From positions 1-39,585 of the IMG/VR virus record IMGVR_UViG_3300050121_000072: 39,585 nt of DNA; one strand, written 5' to 3'. This document shows positions 21,367 through 29,895 of this stretch, piece by piece (the first letter of the stretch is position 1; every line of letters begins with the position of its first letter). The stretch comes from a virus. The notes under the pieces are model-generated. The model did not search any database, had not been told where the DNA came from, and worked only from the letters and a program-made list of their open reading frames with translations. The translations under genes were made by a program, and so were the position numbers.

Positions 21367-21873
21367 TCAGCAGGTAACTGGCCATTGCGCATCGAGCGCG
21401 AGCTTTTTGGCGGTGGCCGAGGGTTGGGTAGTGCGGGTTACAAGTGCATATGCTCGCACCGCCGAGAACAGGACATCGCAGTCCTTTTCCGAAGCGCCAG
21501 CAGCTGCATAACAGTCCAGCATCCCCGCCAGGAAGCAGCGATCGCAGTCATCACGGGTCATGCTGAACGTTCCAGCGGTAGTTTCGTAGGTCAGGCTCTC
21601 GCAGAGGCCATCGTGCAGCACGGCGGCCTGACCATACCAGCTCCATGCCGTATAGATGTTGCGGAACACCCTCGGGATGCTGGCGCCATCCGAGAGGAAT
21701 CCCGGCTTGATATCCTTCCACGCCGATTTGTCGGCAGTCAGGTAGGCACGGAAGCCATTCACAATGCGCCAGACGTCATACCCCAGCACCTTGGTGGCGA
21801 CGGGGTCGTACTGGATGTTCAGCAATCGATCAAACGAAACCACGAATTTGTTTGGCGGTTGATTAGCGATCAT
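21367..21873 (-). CDS. DUF1353-like phage protein, 168 aa
   Basis: Contains the DUF1353 hallmarks: a beta-rich N-terminus (KFVVSFDRLLNIQYDPV), FLSDGASIPRVFRNIYTAWS and AAVLHDGLCES with a later Asp-rich segment (TRDDCDRCFLAGML). DUF1353 proteins are found in lysis/late regions of phages; the activity is unknown (the conserved His-Asp suggests a hydrolase-like or metal site). Overlaps the next gene by four bases in the lysis cassette. Confidence 0.78.
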   Translation of the reverse strand: MIANQPPNKFVVSFDRLLNIQYDPVATKVLGYDVWRIVNGFRAYLTADKSAWKDIKPGFLSDGASIPRVFRNIYTAWSWYGQAAVLHDGLCESLTYETTAGTFSMTRDDCDRCFLAGMLDCYAAAGASEKDCDVLFSAVRAYALVTRTTQPSATAKKLALDAQWPVTC

Positions 21874-22166
21874 TCAGCGACCTTCGTGTCGTCGGTTGGC
21901 GTGATGGGCGCTGTCGTTGGCTTGCGCTCGATGGCCTTGCCGCCGAGATAGCCACCGGTCACTGCGGACACGGCTGTAAGCACCAGCGTTTGGATCAGGT
22001 CAGACAGGACGTGTGACATGTCCATGAGTCGATCTTCGGGAACTCTCATGGCGAGGACTACAAGCGCACTGACGAGCGCAGACGTCACAGCCCCCATCAG
22101 CACGCAGACGGTCAGGAAGAAGCTCAGGCGTTTTACGGATGGCGTGCCGCTCTGCCCATCGGACAT
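21870..22166 (-). CDS. Holin-like membrane protein, 98 aa
   Basis: The start at MSDGQSGTPSVKRLSFF (22166) resembles related phage proteins; a GTG at 22202 overlapping the endolysin stop is the alternative. Two hydrophobic segments: FLTVCVLMGAVTSALVSALV and TLVLTAVSAVTGGYLGG, joined by a polar loop. The C-terminus is polar. Placed directly after the endolysin gene, it is a likely holin. Confidence 0.62.
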   Translation of the reverse strand: MSDGQSGTPSVKRLSFFLTVCVLMGAVTSALVSALVVLAMRVPEDRLMDMSHVLSDLIQTLVLTAVSAVTGGYLGGKAIERKPTTAPITPTDDTKVAE

Positions 22167-22198
22167 TGCCCTACCAAGCCACGCGACAAGCACCAGAA

Positions 22199-22747
22199 TC
22201 ACACCAGCACCCCGAGCAGCGCAGTGTAAAAGTCTCGGCGTGCTTGGAGACCGTTCGAACCGCCATTGATCAACGTACTGACCCGGTCGATATTCCCGGC
22301 GTCGGCAGGCACAGACAGGTTTCGCCAACCCCAATACACGCACGCCGACTCGACCGCAGGTCCAGGCTGAATCAATTGCTCAGGATGGTTGATCAGATCG
22401 ATGCCCATGGCGGTAGCCATCCGCGTGTAATTGGCGCGCCCGGTCAGCATGAAAAATCCACGGCCCTTGTACAGTGCGCCGTCACCTGGCTGCGTGTTGC
22501 CGAGCTGCTGCGCGATAGGGGCCGCGTCATACTTCGCCAGATAGGCAGCATTACCAAGCTCATAGAGGAACTGAAACTGCATCGTCTCTTGCAGAACTTG
22601 GGCGATGAAGGCGGCCAGCCGAAGCTTAGTGTCCAGTCCATATTGGGCCGCATACGTGTTGATCGGATCAACGTATTGCACACATGCGGTTTTTGCATAC
22701 GAGGTCGTGCAAATGGATTGCAACTGGTCGGCAGTGATATTAGTCAT
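22199..22747 (-). CDS. GH19-type endolysin
   Basis: Predicted 182 residues from MTNITADQLQSICTT. GH19 lysozyme/chitinase-like fold: FIAQVLQETMQFQFLYELGN carries the catalytic Glu positions. YKGRGFFMLTGRANYTRMAT is the typical GRG/QLTG-type substrate segment. SACVYWGWRNLSVPADAG and INGGSNGLQARRDFY close the domain. Note QET where most members have HES. It cleaves peptidoglycan at lysis. There is no signal peptide, so it needs a holin. Confidence 0.85.
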   Translation of the reverse strand: MTNITADQLQSICTTSYAKTACVQYVDPINTYAAQYGLDTKLRLAAFIAQVLQETMQFQFLYELGNAAYLAKYDAAPIAQQLGNTQPGDGALYKGRGFFMLTGRANYTRMATAMGIDLINHPEQLIQPGPAVESACVYWGWRNLSVPADAGNIDRVSTLINGGSNGLQARRDFYTALLGVLV

Positions 22748-23202
22748 TTTGAGGATATCTGGAGTTGAAGCGGCGGAAAACCCGAGAACTCGTCTCGACC
22801 GATGAGATTCGTTTGATACATGACGGTAGTGAAGTACGTGTATTTGCCCGGTGGCAAATCTGGCATCAGAAAGCCATATCGAGTCGTATAGCAACCCTTG
22901 TCTTCCTGAATGATGATTCCAGGAAGCGGGAATACCACTCCGTATTCATTGCGCAGCGCGGGGCTGAACTTGACACCAACTGACTTGCGCATGCACAGAT
23001 CACGCTTAACCACCACGATCTCGCCGGGGGTGTATGCCATCTTCGGGCGCCCCCAGTAATCCGAAGATGCCACCGACTTGAATTCGAATACGGGCTCGCT
23101 ACGCATGGTCACGAACCAGAACAGCGCCCAGGACGTCCACATGGCGATGATGATTAGGATGGCAATCGCCACATCTGTACGGATATAAAGACGATTTCTC
23201 AT
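22744..23202 (-). CDS. Membrane-anchored lysis-region protein, 152 aa
   Basis: The start MRNRLYIRTDVAIAI (23202) gives an ATGA overlap with the previous gene. One N-terminal membrane segment (AIAILIIIAMWTSWALFWFV) is followed by a periplasmic beta-rich domain with two Cys residues (DLCMRKS and KGCYTTRYG). It resembles phage proteins near holin/endolysin that modify or anchor the lysis machinery; not a clear Rz spanin. Confidence 0.62.
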   Translation of the reverse strand: MRNRLYIRTDVAIAILIIIAMWTSWALFWFVTMRSEPVFEFKSVASSDYWGRPKMAYTPGEIVVVKRDLCMRKSVGVKFSPALRNEYGVVFPLPGIIIQEDKGCYTTRYGFLMPDLPPGKYTYFTTVMYQTNLIGRDEFSGFPPLQLQISSK

Positions 23203-23399
23203 TTGATATGGCCTGAGATGATGGCTGTGAGCGTAGCCGTTAAGATCAGTGAAACAGCCCCATATACGACCAGCCTGATGGGGACGATTTCCGCCTTGGT
23301 TGCGAATTTTTTGCACTCTTCTTTGAGCTGCACGAGATCTTGGCGAACCAAAGCAACCGCCTTATCAAGCTCCCGGAAATCTTTTTCACTAATCGACAT
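23199..23399 (-). CDS. Small membrane protein, XhlA/holin-like, 66 aa
   Basis: Start at MSISEKDFRELDKAVALVRQ (23399). A cytoplasmic coiled helix with VRQDLVQLKEECKKF is followed by one C-terminal membrane segment (IRLVVYGAVSLILTATLTAI). This layout is that of XhlA-type or holin-accessory proteins. Overlaps the next gene (ATGA) in the lysis group. Confidence 0.6.
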   Translation of the reverse strand: MSISEKDFRELDKAVALVRQDLVQLKEECKKFATKAEIVPIRLVVYGAVSLILTATLTAIISGHIK

Positions 23400-23517
23400 A
23401 TGGGGTCTCGCTAAGCGTTTGGCACCTCGAAAAGGAGGAGTGCAAACCAATTAATTTGGTCTCTCTGGCTTCAGATTGTGAAGGCGTAGAGCCATCAGAC
23501 TGGATTCACATTTCCGA

Positions 23518-23769
23518 TCATCCGCGCTTCGACATGATCTTAATCAGCGTTCCAAGGTTTTCGTTGATGGCATACATCGCTTTCAACTCGTTTTCCTTGC
23601 CCTTCTTATAGTTCTCGTAGGATTTGGACTTGAAGTGAGCTGTCGCATCAGACGCTGTAACGCGGCCTGCGACGTCCCATTGCTGGCCGTCATACTTGAT
23701 CAGATCCGTTTTGAGGTTCTGTAGAGACTCCAAGTATTGTGAGCGTGTCGTCTGAGATTGTGGCGTCAT
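23518..23769 (-). CDS. Hypothetical protein, 83 aa
   Basis: ATG at 23769 inside the end of the preceding gene (80-base overlap). Helical: SQYLESLQNLKTDLIKYDGQ, then SKSYENYKKGKENELKAMYA and INENLGTLIKIMSKRG. Unknown tail or lysis-region accessory. Confidence 0.5.
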   Translation of the reverse strand: MTPQSQTTRSQYLESLQNLKTDLIKYDGQQWDVAGRVTASDATAHFKSKSYENYKKGKENELKAMYAINENLGTLIKIMSKRG

Positions 23770-24484
23770 GACGAAATCGGGCTGGCGACTGATCCAGCAC
23801 CTCCGGGGCCGGATCGAAAGAGACGCCCCAGTCTTGGAACGACAAACGCAGCAGGTGATCCTGGGCCTTGAGCCCTCGCCAAAAAATATTAAACAGCGGA
23901 TTGAAATCTGATTGGGCGATGGCCTTGAAGGCATTCACGCGGCGCAGGACATACTCTTCATACTGCGCCTCTGGCCACGCTGTAGTGTCTTCATCAGCAT
24001 CGCGCACCATCATGCATCCCATTGCACCCAGGAACCAACCGATACGCCCAGCGGTGATCTGTCCGCTGTCGATCAGTCGCTCGATACACTCTGCCCCGCG
24101 ACCCAGTAACGGATGCAAAAACCAGTGGTCCCCCTGATACTCGCCAAGATCGATTACCCGAGCGTGGTCATCACGCCCATCCAGAATGTAATCGCTGTAT
24201 CTGTTTTTTTCGCCGATGGCGAAGTCCGGGTTGCCAACCTCGGCGGTGTGCGTCAGGTAATGAGCAATCACTGATGCCCGCTCTTGAGCAGTCCACAGAA
24301 GCGGGTCTACCGCGTCACCGATAATCGATGTGCTGCTTTCCGAAACGATCCTTCGCAGCGTTTCGGTTCGACAGAACTCCTCCCGACTGGTAGGCAAATT
24401 GCAGATATAGATGGCATCGTCGATAGTCAGCTCTTTGAGCTGTAATGTAAGGCGATGCGTGGTATAGCGAGAGAAGATGATCAA
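23690..24484 (-). CDS. Putative baseplate-region protein, 264 aa
   Basis: Starts at a TTG (24484) with AGG nine bases upstream; no ATG lies in this frame before residue 150. Segments ELTIDDAIYICNLPTSREEF, PLLWTAQERASVIAHYLTHT, EKNRYSDYILDGRDDH and GRIGWFLGAMGCMMV. This layout (short helix, WT-QER, then YSDYL) recalls phage baseplate proteins of the gp26 type, but similarity was judged by eye. It follows the baseplate gene at 24558-25232. Confidence 0.5.
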   Translation of the reverse strand: MIIFSRYTTHRLTLQLKELTIDDAIYICNLPTSREEFCRTETLRRIVSESSTSIIGDAVDPLLWTAQERASVIAHYLTHTAEVGNPDFAIGEKNRYSDYILDGRDDHARVIDLGEYQGDHWFLHPLLGRGAECIERLIDSGQITAGRIGWFLGAMGCMMVRDADEDTTAWPEAQYEEYVLRRVNAFKAIAQSDFNPLFNIFWRGLKAQDHLLRLSFQDWGVSFDPAPEVLDQSPARFRHDATISDDTLTILGVSTEPQNGSDQV

Positions 24485-24557
24485 TTTGTCATGCCTGCGA
24501 TAAATGAATGATCCATGCTATTCACCTGGACTTCATAGGGATGGCGCCTCTTTCCAA

Positions 24558-25232
24558 TTAAACCAAGCAGTTGCATGTATCGAACTCTCGGAAGTTCAGC
24601 TCAATCTCTTGCAGACCGTCCTCCGAACGATTGTTCGTGTACTCGGCGCTCATCAATTGCATGATGTAATTATCGATGTAGGCGCCCCCAGCGTTATCCG
24701 CAGACATATTGATGAATCCATGAATCAGCGTAACCCTGAGCAGATAGGTAATCGGCAGCCCAAACGTTCCGTCACCTGGTGCCATAAGCTTTTTCAGGTT
24801 CTTCGCCCAACCTTTGATAGAGCCGCCCAGGTCATCAAATGTGGTTACGCGCATCTCGACCGGTGCCATGGCCCCAGGCTTTGAAAACGAAGCAGATCCG
24901 ATATCGACAACCTCTCCCGCGAACGACAGCGGCGACGTGCTCACCGATTTGGCGAACATGTTCATTTCCGGGGCGATTCCGGTGCGAAGATTGTTGATGT
25001 TCAGGCACCACAGATTTGCCTTTGCGAGACTCATGCCAGACTGCTGCTTGTAGAGCTTCTTCGCCTCTGATAACGAAATTCCGCCGATCAAAGCACGATC
25101 ACCGGCCTTCACCTGCGATGCGAAGATGGTGCTAAAAGCGTCCCCTGCTATCTGCGTGATCAGCGAGGAGCCCGACAGACTGCTGATAAATCCCTTCGAC
25201 GAAGAGATCAGAGAGTTACTGAAAAGGCTCAT
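24558..25232 (-). CDS. Baseplate/tail-tube-associated protein, 224 aa
   Basis: Starts MSLFSNSLISSSKGFISSLS, a Ser/Gly-rich N-terminus like that of the 316-residue gene at 26235-27185. The middle (MSLAKANLWCLNINNLRTGI, APVEMRVTTFDDLGGSIKGW) and end (YIDNYIMQLMSAEYTNNRSE) resemble T4 gp48/54-type proteins that cap the tail tube. ATGA overlap with the preceding gene. Confidence 0.55.
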   Translation of the reverse strand: MSLFSNSLISSSKGFISSLSGSSLITQIAGDAFSTIFASQVKAGDRALIGGISLSEAKKLYKQQSGMSLAKANLWCLNINNLRTGIAPEMNMFAKSVSTSPLSFAGEVVDIGSASFSKPGAMAPVEMRVTTFDDLGGSIKGWAKNLKKLMAPGDGTFGLPITYLLRVTLIHGFINMSADNAGGAYIDNYIMQLMSAEYTNNRSEDGLQEIELNFREFDTCNCLV

Positions 25233-25747
25233 ATGGTGTAGACCTCCTCGATAAACGCTTTACCTGGAATAGCACGCTCCTCCTCCAGGATATTGAGCTG
25301 TACTTCGCTTGGGTCTCGACCCCATGCTTCGAATCCATTCGCTCGCGAAGCAGCTATCGCCTGAGAGTTTTCTAACTCACAATACAGATAGAAAAGCGGA
25401 CTGATGATAGACAGCTCGCTAGGCGTCAGATCGAAATCCTGGTCGTCGTCAATGCTGTTATCCGCCGAAATCGGCGTATGCACATCCTTCCCGGCTACCG
25501 CATCCAAGCGAATCTGCAACGCAATTGCGGCATCACCAAGCCGATAAGGCGCGCATGGCGGCAACAGCGATTCAGGAGGCAATGCAGCCAGCGCTATTTC
25601 TGCATCAGAGGGCGCATTCGTGAGCGTTGCATAGCCGCAATAAAAACGCACAGCCCGCTTCAGACTGCGCGTCACCTGGGACTCGTCGAGGACAATCCCC
25701 AGCGGCAGTACGTCGAAGTATGCCGCCACCACCGCCGAGAGCATCAT
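25229..25747 (-). CDS. Hypothetical tail-region protein, 172 aa
   Basis: ATG at 25747 sharing one base with the preceding stop (TGATG). Segments LDESQVTRSLKRAVRFYCGY, RLGDAAIALQIRLDAVAGKD, an acidic stretch (DNSIDDDQDFDLT) and SELSIISPLFYLYCELENSQ. No family recognised; placed among tube and baseplate genes. Confidence 0.52.
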   Translation of the reverse strand: MMLSAVVAAYFDVLPLGIVLDESQVTRSLKRAVRFYCGYATLTNAPSDAEIALAALPPESLLPPCAPYRLGDAAIALQIRLDAVAGKDVHTPISADNSIDDDQDFDLTPSELSIISPLFYLYCELENSQAIAASRANGFEAWGRDPSEVQLNILEEERAIPGKAFIEEVYTI

Positions 25748-26223
25748 CAGTCCGCATAACCGAAGAAGTGGTAATTCAGGGTGCCGCTGAATGTCAGCAC
25801 CTGCGAGCGGTTTTCCCAGTCACGATCCGGGCTTTCCATGACCATGAAGCACCCGAGCAGCGGAGCAGCACGAGTGTGGTTGTCGATAGTGCCCTGATAC
25901 ACCGTGGCACTGAAAACGCCACGATTTTTGAGGATGTCGATCAGCATATCGCCGACTGTGTTATTTACGGTTTCAAAGATCGCAATCGGCGACTCAAACC
26001 AGGTTTTGGCTTGCTGCGGCTGAAGCATGTTGGTCCCCATCAAGCCGGGGATCTCTATAGATCCGGCTGGCGTGATGATCGGCCATGGGAATTGCTTGAT
26101 CAGCAGCGTGACATCTTCGTGGCCATCGATCACAAATTGGGCGTCAGAGCTGACCGCCTTGTCACCGAGCGCCCGAGTGGTGTTGAACGTCGTGTTCAGG
26201 AATTTAGCGGTAGAGACGGTCAT
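25747..26223 (-). CDS. Putative tail tube protein, 158 aa
   Basis: The start MTVSTAKFLNTTFNT (26223) has GAGG nearby; a GTG at 26238 overlapping the upstream stop is possible. It has a beta-rich layout with VIDGHEDVTLLIKQFPWPII, IEIPGLMGTNMLQPQQAKTW, VNNTVGDMLIDILKNRG and a GTLNYHFFGYAD end, consistent with a T4 gp19-like tube fold. Supported by size and position behind the sheath; not proven. Confidence 0.5.
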   Translation of the reverse strand: MTVSTAKFLNTTFNTTRALGDKAVSSDAQFVIDGHEDVTLLIKQFPWPIITPAGSIEIPGLMGTNMLQPQQAKTWFESPIAIFETVNNTVGDMLIDILKNRGVFSATVYQGTIDNHTRAAPLLGCFMVMESPDRDWENRSQVLTFSGTLNYHFFGYAD

Positions 26224-26234
26224 CTCATCAAGCC

Positions 26235-27185
26235 TCACAGATACATATTGGGAATATCGTTGCGATCAAGCGCGGTCAGCGTCGAAAGCATCATTTGCAC
26301 GGGCAGATACATGAAGTGCCCATCAGAGTCCATCGGCCCATCCAAAGGATGAGTGATTGTCTCGATAACCAGGGGAGCCCACAACTGCGATCCATAGCTA
26401 ACTGCAACCATCAATGGCGCCCTTGAAGGAAACAGTGCTTTTACCATCGCACTGGCTCCAGAACTGGATGCCGCGATAACGTTTGTCAAGGTTCCATCCT
26501 TTGCCAGGCTTTGAGGTAGAGCCCAGCTTAACAACGTTTTCAGAGGGGACATGACCTCTCTTTCCGCGTCCTGCATCGCTCGAAAATGCATCGTCATCGG
26601 GATTTTTATCGGCGGCATTCCAGAGAAAACCTGGCGACTATTCATCTTCGTTATGCCGGTTCTGCCTTGCAAATCCTTGGCAATGTTCTTCGCGGTTTCA
26701 GCGGCATTATTCGCTATCGTGTTGTTTTGAATGCTCGGGAAAGCCGCTTGCAGGGCATTCACCACAGTCGCGATTTGGCCCGACTGGAGAAGCGCCATAA
26801 GCGCAGGAGCTTTTGATTCAGGTCCGACGTTTTCGAACGGGGACTGCCAGTTAAAGCCGGCCTCGAAGTTGCAGTCAGTGATCGGCCCCATGACAGTAGC
26901 CAGTTCTGTGTCAAGCGGGAGACCGTCTGCATCGCACGCATAGATCTGCGCGATCATATAGTCGGATAGATTGCCCCACGGCTTTTTGGCCGCGCTGGAC
27001 GACGACAGAACGCCGCCCAGCAAGCCAGTAGCTACACCAGCTAATGGCCCCGTCGAACCCAAGGCACCGAGCGCCGTGCTAGCCAGGGATTTACCCGCGC
27101 CAGACGATGCAAAGTCCTTCACCCCGGATACCGCCGACGACGTCAAAGACGATGCCGACGATAGGGCTGAGTCAAAGAGGCTCAC
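26235..27185 (-). CDS. Tail tube initiator/baseplate cap protein, 316 aa
   Basis: GTG start at 27185. The N-terminal 65 residues are Ser/Ala/Gly-rich (GKSLASTALGALGSTGPLAG). Then YMIAQIYACDADGLPLDTEL, FNWQSPFENVGPESKAPALM and VFSGMPPIKIPMTMHFRAMQ, DAEREVMSPLKTLLSWALPQ. The GMPPIKI-(F)-DA-EV-SP-LL-W series is characteristic of T4-like gp48/54 caps that start tube polymerisation. Confidence 0.62.
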   Translation of the reverse strand: MSLFDSALSSASSLTSSAVSGVKDFASSGAGKSLASTALGALGSTGPLAGVATGLLGGVLSSSSAAKKPWGNLSDYMIAQIYACDADGLPLDTELATVMGPITDCNFEAGFNWQSPFENVGPESKAPALMALLQSGQIATVVNALQAAFPSIQNNTIANNAAETAKNIAKDLQGRTGITKMNSRQVFSGMPPIKIPMTMHFRAMQDAEREVMSPLKTLLSWALPQSLAKDGTLTNVIAASSSGASAMVKALFPSRAPLMVAVSYGSQLWAPLVIETITHPLDGPMDSDGHFMYLPVQMMLSTLTALDRNDIPNMYL

Positions 27186-27188
27186 CGG

Positions 27189-27863
27189 TTATTTCCCGTG
27201 CGCGCGCTTGTGCATCGACCCAGCATGATGGGAGCGCTTGAAAGCCTTCTTCAGCGCGACCTTCTGCGGAGCCGACAGACGAATCTTGCCGGTGATGTGC
27301 TTCTTGACGTGCTTCTTCTTGCCGCCTTTCTTGGCAGCGTCCAGTTTCACTTCGTCGCTGTCGCCGAAAGCGAAATCGTCGATGTGATCCTGGGCCTCTT
27401 CGGCATCGTCGGGGAGGCTCGCAGCGACGAGTTCCATTACGCGGTCGGTCGCTTCATCGTCGCCGTCTTCCAGCACTGCCGACAGGTCCTCATCGGAGGC
27501 GCCCATAGCCGAGACGTAGTCCCATACGCGATCCTGGAGGATCGCGACGGTAGCCGCCTCTTCCGGCGTGATGTCGCCGTCAATGTCTTCATTTACCGCG
27601 CCGCACAGCATCGCCGTCAACCGGTCGTTGTTGCTCTCGCCTGGGCCGAGGTCATCGGTCTCGGCCCACTCCTGAACGATGGCGCCAGCCTTCAGCGCCA
27701 GATCGGTCATGGTGTAATCGGAGGCGACATTCTCAGGCTTCGATTCATCTTCAACGCCATCGAGCACGTTCTTGATAGGGCCCTTGGCCGGAGCGCTCTG
27801 TGCGATTTGTGCGAAGGCTTTCGGCACACCGCCGTGGGCCAGTTCGCGAATCAATTCACTCAT
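27189..27863 (-). CDS. Acidic protein with basic tail, 224 aa
   Basis: AAGGA before the ATG at 27863. Residues 1-175 are acidic and helical (DNLGPGESNNDRLT-type segments, ATVAILQDRVWDYVSAMGAS). The last 50 are strongly basic (AAKKGGKKKHVKKHITGKIR and KKAFKRSHHAGSMHKRAHGK). The motif VLDGV near residue 33 recurs in other structural proteins here. It lies between sheath and tube cap, where tail-assembly chaperone genes often lie, but no frameshift signal was seen. Function unknown. Confidence 0.5.
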   Translation of the reverse strand: MSELIRELAHGGVPKAFAQIAQSAPAKGPIKNVLDGVEDESKPENVASDYTMTDLALKAGAIVQEWAETDDLGPGESNNDRLTAMLCGAVNEDIDGDITPEEAATVAILQDRVWDYVSAMGASDEDLSAVLEDGDDEATDRVMELVAASLPDDAEEAQDHIDDFAFGDSDEVKLDAAKKGGKKKHVKKHITGKIRLSAPQKVALKKAFKRSHHAGSMHKRAHGK

Positions 27864-27874
27864 TTTTCAATTCC

Positions 27875-29485
27875 TTACGTGGTACGCACGATGTTTTGGG
27901 TGGAGAAGATTGCGCGTGTCGTCCCATCGTACGCTACCGAATATGTGTTCGTGAAAGCGTCAATCCGATCCGTGTTGCGCGTGCAGGTGAAAATGAACGA
28001 ACGACCGCCAAGCTCGTTGGTGATGTTCGTCCAGCCAGCAGTTTCCGCTGCCGTGAGCAAGTTGCCCGCGAACTTGACCATTTTCGGAATGGCTACGTTC
28101 AGCGGCAGCTGGATCACTTCGTTGCCGTATGCCGCCAACTGATCGTCGATAAACGTGGACATATCAACCACGGATTCCAGCTTGGTCAGGCCGGTGGTCT
28201 TAGCCAGGGTCAGCGAATCGGTGAAGACATAGCTGGACCCAGCCGAGTATTTCTTGAGAATGACCGGATTGACCTTCGCGTCTGCCAACTTCGACAGCTC
28301 GGAATCGGTCGGTGTGTATTGCTGAACTACGCCAGTGCGAGTAATCGGATACGAGCTGCCAGCAATCGGGTAGTTTTTCGGCGCCAGGCCATTGTCATCC
28401 ATTTGCGCGTTACGGGCACATGCGTAGCCGACTTTGATGCCCGAGGTGCCGATGTAGTCCTTGCCGCCGTTGACCGGATCAGTCGCGATCAGTGGAGCCC
28501 ACTGAGCCATCGCGTACGTCGTGTCCTGGTTTAGCGTGCCCATCCATGCGATTACTTCAGTCGGCGTGAAACGGCCAGGTACGTCGAAACGCATCTTCCG
28601 GTTCGTCGCAAAACACATAGCGATCATCTGAGAGATGAAAGCCTGATTCTCAGTACCGCCGCTCAGCAGATAGTCCCAGTCGTACTCGGTATAGCGCAAC
28701 TGATTCAGAGCGGTCTGATAGTCGCTAGAGATATAGGTAGTTGCACCTTCGGTGAAGTACGACAGGTTCGCGCTGACCGCCTTCGCATTACCATTTGCGT
28801 CTTCGCCGTAGCAATTGGCCGTAGTCGGAACGGAAACGGTAGCGCCGACAACCACCTGCACGGCATCAGTGGCAGCCGCGATAACGCTCGGGAGGAAATA
28901 CGAGTTACCGTAATCGTCCTTCGCGTTCTCATCCAGCGAGCCCGTAAAGCTGTAGAGTTGCACGCCGGTAGAGACATCGAGCAAGCGCAAGCGGACGACA
29001 TCAGTCGCGATAGCGGTGCCCGTGTTGTCAGTAACTTCAGGGGCATACAACTCCATCGTTACACCATCGTTGAAGCATTCCAGGTGCGTGACTTGAAGCA
29101 TGTACGAGGTTGGGGCCGTGGTAGCGACAGACCATGCCACGGTGCCAGTGGTCAGCACTGCGTACATCGGCGACAGCGCATACCCGGTAGCCGAAATCAG
29201 ACGTGCGATGGTGCCAGACTGAGCGCCTAACGAGAAGGTCTCGTAGGCTTGCACATAGGCCTCATTCAGACGATTGATCGTCGTCGAGGCTGTCGGGCCA
29301 AGGTAGCGCGCGAGCGTGTCGCTGGTGACTTGGAACGCCTTATCAATGCGGCCCCGAGTGAAGCGGCCAGCCAGCGCGAAAGCTTGGTCGGTGTTGTTCG
29401 AAACGAAGCCACCACTGGCATCGTTCGTCGGGTTCATCTGATAGCCAGGCTGGGAGCCAAGGCTACGGGTGAAAGTCGTGCTCAT
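27875..29485 (-). CDS. Tail sheath protein, 536 aa
   Basis: GGAG upstream of the ATG at 29485. Sheath-like order: an N-terminal domain GRFTRGRIDKAFQVTSDTLA (a nuclear start seen in sheath proteins: GR..KGP..K...VTS), a variable beta-rich insertion at about residues 120-260, then the conserved core with QWAPLIATDPVNGGKDYIGT, SGIKVGYACARNAQMDDNG and LAPKNYPIAGS. The core contributes the sheath polymerisation arms at its C-terminus (NEVIQLPLNVAIPKMVKFAG). It shows the tail is contractile. Confidence 0.75.
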   Translation of the reverse strand: MSTTFTRSLGSQPGYQMNPTNDASGGFVSNNTDQAFALAGRFTRGRIDKAFQVTSDTLARYLGPTASTTINRLNEAYVQAYETFSLGAQSGTIARLISATGYALSPMYAVLTTGTVAWSVATTAPTSYMLQVTHLECFNDGVTMELYAPEVTDNTGTAIATDVVRLRLLDVSTGVQLYSFTGSLDENAKDDYGNSYFLPSVIAAATDAVQVVVGATVSVPTTANCYGEDANGNAKAVSANLSYFTEGATTYISSDYQTALNQLRYTEYDWDYLLSGGTENQAFISQMIAMCFATNRKMRFDVPGRFTPTEVIAWMGTLNQDTTYAMAQWAPLIATDPVNGGKDYIGTSGIKVGYACARNAQMDDNGLAPKNYPIAGSSYPITRTGVVQQYTPTDSELSKLADAKVNPVILKKYSAGSSYVFTDSLTLAKTTGLTKLESVVDMSTFIDDQLAAYGNEVIQLPLNVAIPKMVKFAGNLLTAAETAGWTNITNELGGRSFIFTCTRNTDRIDAFTNTYSVAYDGTTRAIFSTQNIVRTT

Positions 29486-29895
29486 TGCGCATCTCCTGCG
29501 GCGGCGGGCGCTGTAACTTCTTTGACCGAAACAGGCACGGCCTGTGCAACCGGCTGGACCGGTGCTTGCTGAGTGGCTGCCTGTGCAACTGGCTGCACAA
29601 CTGCTGCGACCTCAACGGAAGCGATGGCAATCGGATCGTCGCCCTGCACCGAAGCCATGAACGCCAGGTTTTGCAGGGTCTCGTAGAGATCGCTCGGGCG
29701 CTTGTACGTCAGCTCGCCGGTTTCGCCAGGTTTGAGGAAAACATGCGTGCGATTGCCGGTGACCAGCAGAGGGCGAATTTCACGCCGACTCTTGAAGATC
29801 ACTTTGATCGGGTACGCAGTGCCAGCGGCGATCAGCTTGTCGATCAACGCTTGGGCGTTATCCACATCGCCGTTGCCTATTTGAATCGAATTCAT
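29482..29895 (-). CDS. Decoration-like protein with disordered C-terminus, 137 aa
   Basis: GAGGTG before the ATG at 29895, ATGA overlap with the upstream gene. Residues 10-90 form a beta-rich domain (AYPIKVIFKSRREIRPLLVT, THVFLKPGETGELTYKRPSD). Residues 95-137 are Val/Gln/Ala/Pro-rich with repeated QPVAQA. The folded domain resembles that of the neighbouring 181-residue protein, with the disordered tail at the other end. Possible head or tail decoration or completion protein. Confidence 0.52.
   Translation of the reverse strand: MNSIQIGNGDVDNAQALIDKLIAAGTAYPIKVIFKSRREIRPLLVTGNRTHVFLKPGETGELTYKRPSDLYETLQNLAFMASVQGDDPIAIASVEVAAVVQPVAQAATQQAPVQPVAQAVPVSVKEVTAPAAAGDAQ

Noticed and set aside
27189-27863. 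Programmed frameshift tail-assembly chaperone
   Set aside because: Position fits, but no slippery heptamer with an overlapping second frame was found.
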